A stretch of DNA of 7,146 nt, from NCBI GenBank assembly GCA_013695295.1, contig JACDAS010000242.1, positions 1 to 7,146 of the forward strand. Reading direction: 5' to 3'. The notes beneath the pieces are model-generated. The model was not told the origin of the DNA, did not search any database, and saw nothing but the letters and a program-made list of their open reading frames with translations. Of this stretch, positions 5,893 through 7,146 are shown piece by piece. Every line of letters starts with the position of its first letter. The stretch's first letter is position 1. The DNA comes from Actinomycetota bacterium (GTDB lineage: Bacteria; Actinomycetota; Thermoleophilia; Gaiellales; Gaiellaceae). A program made the translations under genes and the position numbers.

Positions 5893-5893
5893 T

Positions 5894-6654
<761 letters not shown>

Positions 6655-6658
<4 letters not shown>

Positions 6659-7146
6659 CACGCCTCGACGATCAGCTCCGCGGCCCGCGCGCAGTCGGCC
6701 TCGGATGGCACGAGGGCGAGCCGCACGTACCCCTCGCCGTGCTCGCCCAGGTAGGAGCCGGGCGCGGCGACGACGCCGTGGTCGAGCAGCCGTTCCGCGA
6801 GGCCCTCCGACGACTCCCCCTCGGGCACTCGCACCCACAGGTACAAGGTCGCCTCGCTCCCGGCGACCTCGATCCCCGCGCGTGCGAATGCGGCCAGGAA
6901 GAGAGCGCGCTTGCGGCGGTAGGTCTCGCGGGTGCGCTCCACGTGCGCCTCGTCGCTCCAGGCGGCGATCGATGCCCGCTGCACGAACTCCTGCGGGGCG
7001 GTCCCCACGTTCGGCCTGTACGCACGCAGGGCGCCGATCACCTCCGGGGTTGCGGCGACGAAGCCCGAGCGGTAGCCGGTCATGGACGAGCGCTTGCTGA
7101 GCGTGTTGAAGACGACCACGTGACTCCGGTCGGCCACCTGGAGCGC
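6655..7146 (-). CDS. dapC: DapC-like succinyldiaminopimelate aminotransferase, C-terminal part
   Basis: This is a class I/II (fold type I) PLP aminotransferase. The last 163 residues are present and the start lies beyond the window edge. The PLP-lysine motif TLSKRSSMTGYRSGF is seen, with the Schiff-base lysine at nt 7093-7095. A C-terminal domain follows with LYLWVRVPEG, VVAAPGSYLGEHGEGYVRLAL and the usual substrate-carboxylate Arg in YVRLAL. The sequence alone shows an aminotransferase of the DapC/AspC group. The specific DapC call (N-succinyl-2-amino-6-ketopimelate to N-succinyl-LL-DAP, glutamate as donor) rests on the 4-nt overlap with dapD and on dapF nearby. The two genes form one transcription unit whose promoter is outside the window. 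Confidence 0.85.

Overview
The window is very GC-rich, densely packed bacterial chromosome of housekeeping character. It reads recA (3' part) – recX – rny – miaB – miaA – dapF on the + strand, meeting dapD and dapC (3' part) head-on from the - strand. The recA-recX and miaB-miaA-dapF blocks resemble the order in actinobacteria. An RNase Y gene sitting between them, Shine-Dalgarno-poor starts, TACGAT-type -10 boxes and an E. coli-type DapD point to a deep-branching high-GC Gram-positive, perhaps Thermoleophilia. That placement is inference from gene order and family resemblance, not from a search.

Layout. 1-1015: end of recA, then recX after 5 nt (recombinase plus its modulator). 1016-1281: the only sizeable gap, holding a candidate promoter at its left edge and a leader with several strong RNA hairpins that ends at a good ribosome binding site. 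1282-2814: RNase Y, a membrane-anchored KH/HD endoribonuclease. 2889-4208: MiaB, probably from its own promoter and a nearly leaderless mRNA. 4209-4322: a GC-rich gap with inverted repeats. 4323-5231: MiaA, for which the only start that keeps the P-loop is CTG. 5173-5892: a DapF homologue overlapping the miaA end by 59 nt. 5894-6658 and 6655-7146 (- strand): DapD and the C-terminal part of a DapC-like aminotransferase, overlapping by 4 nt.

How they work together. MiaA and MiaB act in succession on A37 of tRNAs reading UNN codons (isopentenylation, then methylthiolation). DapC, DapD and DapF belong to the succinylase branch of diaminopimelate/lysine synthesis: DapD succinylates tetrahydrodipicolinate, DapC transaminates the product and DapF epimerises LL- to meso-DAP. 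The two DAP transcription units converge with one base between their stop codons.

The most notable observation is that the DapF homologue keeps the substrate-binding motifs but has serine at both catalytic cysteine positions and no cysteine anywhere. Next are the structured rny leader, the CTG start of miaA and the probable leaderless miaB. I saw no mobile element, CRISPR array, tRNA or rRNA, and no obviously novel multi-gene system.
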